From Nitrososphaeraceae archaeon (GTDB lineage: Archaea > Thermoproteota > Nitrososphaeria > Nitrososphaerales > Nitrososphaeraceae): a stretch of 7,903 bases of DNA. Below the pieces are notes generated by a model, which saw only the letters and a program-made list of their open reading frames with translations, did no database searches and was not told the origin of the DNA. The stretch's first letter is position 1. Every line of letters begins with the position of its first letter. The position numbers and the translations under genes were made by a program. Below, one piece after another: positions 6,263-7,903 of the stretch. The stretch covers positions 1 to 7,903 of the forward strand of contig JAICHH010000076.1 in assembly GCA_025922715.1 (NCBI GenBank). The letters run 5' to 3'.

Positions 6263-7042
6263 TTATTCTTTAAAGGAAGAACTTACTATTGGATTAATTA
6301 AATATGGAAAAGTATGTTTTAACCATACAGCAGATCTAACAAAAAATGGAACAACAATTTCAAGTCTTTTAGAATATGCAGCTCTAAGTATAGCTTTGGA
6401 AACAATTTTGGGTTCAAGTACATATCCTAACTTATGAGGCATTTTACCTTTAAATGATTCATTATCAAAGAAGTTAGTTTTTACAGCAATTGGGCTTACA
6501 ACTGTAACCCCTACATTTGTATTTTTTAATTCATAGGACAAAGATTCAGAAAAACCTAACATTGCAAATTTAGATCCACAATACGCAGCCATACATGGAA
6601 TTCCAAAACTAGCTGCTAAAGAAGCAACATTTACTATATGACCTCGCTTATTATTAATCATGGAAGGTAAAAATATTTTGGTAAAGTAAATCATTCCCAA
6701 ATAATTCGTTGATGTAACTTTTTCAATGTCTTCTATTGTCTGATCAATCACCTTTCCATAAATTCCAATTCCTGCATTATTAACTAAAATATCAATGGCT
6801 CCCATTTTTTCCATAATATTTTGACCGACTTCATAAACCATTTTTTTTTTCGAAATATCACATGTATATATCTCTACATTGCAATGTGGGTTTAATTCCT
6901 TTTTTACTTGATTCAATTTCATGATATTTCTTGAAATTAAAATAACAGTCTTTGCTCCATTATATGAAAAATCAACTGCGGCTTGTTTTCCTATACCAGA
7001 AGAAGCACCCGTTATTGCGATTATTTGATCCTTAAATTTCAT
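6263..7042 (-). CDS. Classical short-chain dehydrogenase/reductase (SDR)
   Basis: 259 residues, a normal length for a classical SDR with a Rossmann fold. The cofactor-binding loop is TGASSGIG (11-18), with CDIS (61-64) and NNAG (88-91). The catalytic tetrad appears complete: Asn113, Ser141, Tyr154 and Lys158 in YCGSK. Arg38 after the second strand (ISRN) favours NADP(H). The usual PGxVxT motif reads SPIAVKT (183-189), with Ile for Gly. The C-terminal hydrophobic stretch (about 229-253, VVPFFVRSAVWL onward) resembles the membrane-associating tail of DltE/DHRS7B-type SDRs acting on lipid or steroid-like substrates. The substrate cannot be read from the sequence. The ATG at 7042 begins MKFKDQIIAITGASSGIG, the expected N-terminus. 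It is transcribed in the same direction as the gene at 7156-7749, 113 nt away, and has its own promoter-like box. Confidence 0.93.
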   Translation of the reverse strand: MKFKDQIIAITGASSGIGKQAAVDFSYNGAKTVILISRNIMKLNQVKKELNPHCNVEIYTCDISKKKMVYEVGQNIMEKMGAIDILVNNAGIGIYGKVIDQTIEDIEKVTSTNYLGMIYFTKIFLPSMINNKRGHIVNVASLAASFGIPCMAAYCGSKFAMLGFSESLSYELKNTNVGVTVVSPIAVKTNFFDNESFKGKMPHKLGYVLEPKIVSKAILRAAYSKRLEIVVPFFVRSAVWLKHTFPYLINPIVSSSFKE

Positions 7043-7063
7043 TTATTTTATTAAATATCGAAC

Positions 7064-7073
7064 GTTTAAAAAA
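7064..7073 (-). promoter_or_regulatory. TATA-like box of the SDR gene
   Basis: On the - strand this reads CTTTTTTAAAC-like sequence, with TTTAAA centred about 26 nt before the ATG at 7042. That spacing suits a leaderless transcript and suggests the SDR gene is not solely dependent on the upstream gene. The adjacent AACGTT (7061-7066) is a 6-bp palindrome. Confidence 0.4.
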
Positions 7074-7155
7074 GTTCTAGCATTATAGTATATGATTGCA
7101 AAATTTGTTTGTATAGATTAAAATGCTGCTATAAATTATTAGGAATATATTTTCT

Positions 7156-7749
7156 TTACCTTACGTCAACATTATATTCATACTTTAAAGGTTCAGGTAA
7201 AAAAGTATTGTCAAAATCTATTCCGGTTATTTCTGTCACCACTCGATATTTTCCTGGAACACTAAAAACTGATCCATCAATTTTTATAGGACTTCCAAAA
7301 TCAGATACATAACTCGCTGAAAGCGAGTCATAATTTGCATTTATATTATATCCTTCAATCCCTTTATTATGAAATTCTAATTTAATTTCTCCATTATGTC
7401 CATGAAGGTTTGCAGTGAACATATTTTTATTTTCTTGATTATAAATACCTACAATATATGTTACATGCGGAATATTATTTCCTGTCTTATTATCAAACAA
7501 TGCAAAATTAATTATGCCCTTTTCTGCGGCTGAATCTATTTCTGGGTTATTAAAATTTAGAATGATTTCTCTATCTCCTACAATCGAAGGTGGAAGATTA
7601 TGTCCGTGTCCTCCTAGCATCTGCCCATATGAATCTTTAAGAATATTATAATCAACTGTTAACGATATTAAACTAAAAAATGCTATTGATAAAAAAAATC
7701 CTACTATAAGCATGTGATATACTGGAGAAAATTTTTTATTCAGTTCCAT
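7156..7749 (-). CDS. Membrane-anchored extracytoplasmic beta protein with His motifs, function unknown
   Basis: 197 residues from ATG 7749. A TTG at 7776 would add nine residues (MNLVKFLSS) and cannot be excluded. Residues about 13-32 (MLIVGFFLSIAFFSLISLTV) form an N-terminal membrane anchor after a short basic head. The rest is probably an all-beta, Ig-like extracytoplasmic domain. GHGHNLPPS (47-55) follows the anchor, His95 occurs in IPHVTYIVG, and LHGHNG (115-120) lies further on, so several histidines could form a metal site. The C-terminal part (SYVSDFGSPIKIDG, then PGKYRVVTEITGIDFDNTFLPEPLKYE) looks strongly conserved in style and is like uncharacterised thaumarchaeal membrane proteins I recall, though I cannot verify this. 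Copper binding is a tempting guess in an ammonia oxidiser but is not shown. A TATA-like CTTTAAATA (7778-7786) suits the ATG start. Confidence 0.72.
   Translation of the reverse strand: MELNKKFSPVYHMLIVGFFLSIAFFSLISLTVDYNILKDSYGQMLGGHGHNLPPSIVGDREIILNFNNPEIDSAAEKGIINFALFDNKTGNNIPHVTYIVGIYNQENKNMFTANLHGHNGEIKLEFHNKGIEGYNINANYDSLSASYVSDFGSPIKIDGSVFSVPGKYRVVTEITGIDFDNTFLPEPLKYEYNVDVR
7312..7328. repeat. 7-bp GC-rich hairpin inside the 7156-7749 gene
   Basis: ACTCGCT (7312-7318) and AGCGAGT (7322-7328) form a perfect inverted repeat with a three-base loop, conspicuous in such AT-rich DNA. It lies in the codons for DSLSAS, near the conserved-looking SYVSDF segment. It may be a structural element in the mRNA or a chance result of the serine codons. 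Confidence 0.55.
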
Positions 7750-7777
7750 ACTTGATAAAAATTTTACAAGATTCAAT

Positions 7778-7822
7778 ATTTAAAGTTTGAACTTTTATTA
7801 TTATTCTTAGAAATATAAAAAG
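7778..7822 (-). promoter_or_regulatory. Promoter region of the 7156-7749 gene (two candidate TATA boxes)
   Basis: On the - strand CTTTAAATA (7778-7786) lies about 33 nt before ATG 7749, and CTTTTTATATTT (7811-7822) lies about 40 nt before the alternative TTG 7776. The first fits a nearly leaderless transcript starting at ATG 7749. The second would give a leader of roughly 13 nt to the TTG or 40 nt to the ATG. Which is used decides the start codon. The remaining bases to 7903 show no supported gene. Confidence 0.4.
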
Positions 7823-7903
7823 ATTTATGGTTTTAAATATGATTGCTATAAACGGTAATCGATATTATTCGAACAACTAATCTTTAATAAAATAATCATC
7901 TAA

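Noticed and set aside
7109..7312. A 67-codon open frame on the + strand
   Set aside because: Most of it is antisense to the C-terminal half of the membrane-anchored beta protein, whose sequence looks genuine. It has no domain or coherent promoter.
7826..7879. A 17-codon ATG frame on the + strand near the right edge, preceded by a TATA-like ATATAAAA
   Set aside because: It is too short, has no recognisable sequence, and the TATA-like word is only about 10 nt from the ATG. The same word is better explained as part of the promoter of the - strand gene.
1..7903. CRISPR array, tRNA, rRNA, insertion sequence or integration site
   Set aside because: No regularly spaced repeats, no cloverleaf or conserved rRNA sequence, no transposase or integrase gene and no terminal inverted repeats were seen on either strand.

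Overview
The window looks like chromosomal DNA from an AT-rich archaeon, most likely an ammonia-oxidising thaumarchaeon (Nitrososphaeraceae, Nitrosocosmicus-like). The grounds are archaeal-style TATA boxes about 26-28 nt ahead of several start codons, no clear Shine-Dalgarno sites (leaderless transcripts), and protein families I associate with that group. These are extracytoplasmic DsbA-like proteins, streptogramin-lyase-like propellers, a 72-residue single-span membrane protein and a His-containing membrane-anchored beta protein. The lineage call is inference from style and recalled families, not a search.

Left part (1-2480, + strand): the 3' part of a DsbA-like thiol oxidoreductase, open to the left edge and preceded by what looks like the end of a PsbP/DcrB-like domain. 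It is followed by a secreted seven-bladed Vgb-like beta-propeller with a C-terminal Ig-like domain. Both proteins should act outside the membrane, and the propeller has spaced cysteine pairs that could be substrates of such an oxidoreductase.

Middle (2549-3297): a VOC-fold protein on the - strand that lacks both metal-binding histidines, diverging from a 72-aa membrane protein on the + strand. The 137-nt gap between them carries three copies of an ACTAATTA motif.

Core (3365-6195): a large - strand superfamily 2 helicase of the MrfA/Hrq1 (YprA-like) type with a C-terminal cysteine cluster and an added N-terminal zinc ribbon. Divergent from it is a 53-codon helix-turn-helix protein (6034-6195). 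A single near-symmetrical TATA box between them could serve both.

Right part (6263-7749, - strand): a classical short-chain dehydrogenase/reductase and a membrane-anchored His-containing beta protein, each with its own promoter-like element. The last 127 nt hold promoter-like sequence for that gene and no further supported gene.

I see no rRNA, tRNA, CRISPR array, insertion sequence or integration site. The two most interesting points are the helicase/mini-HTH divergent pair and the DsbA/propeller pair.
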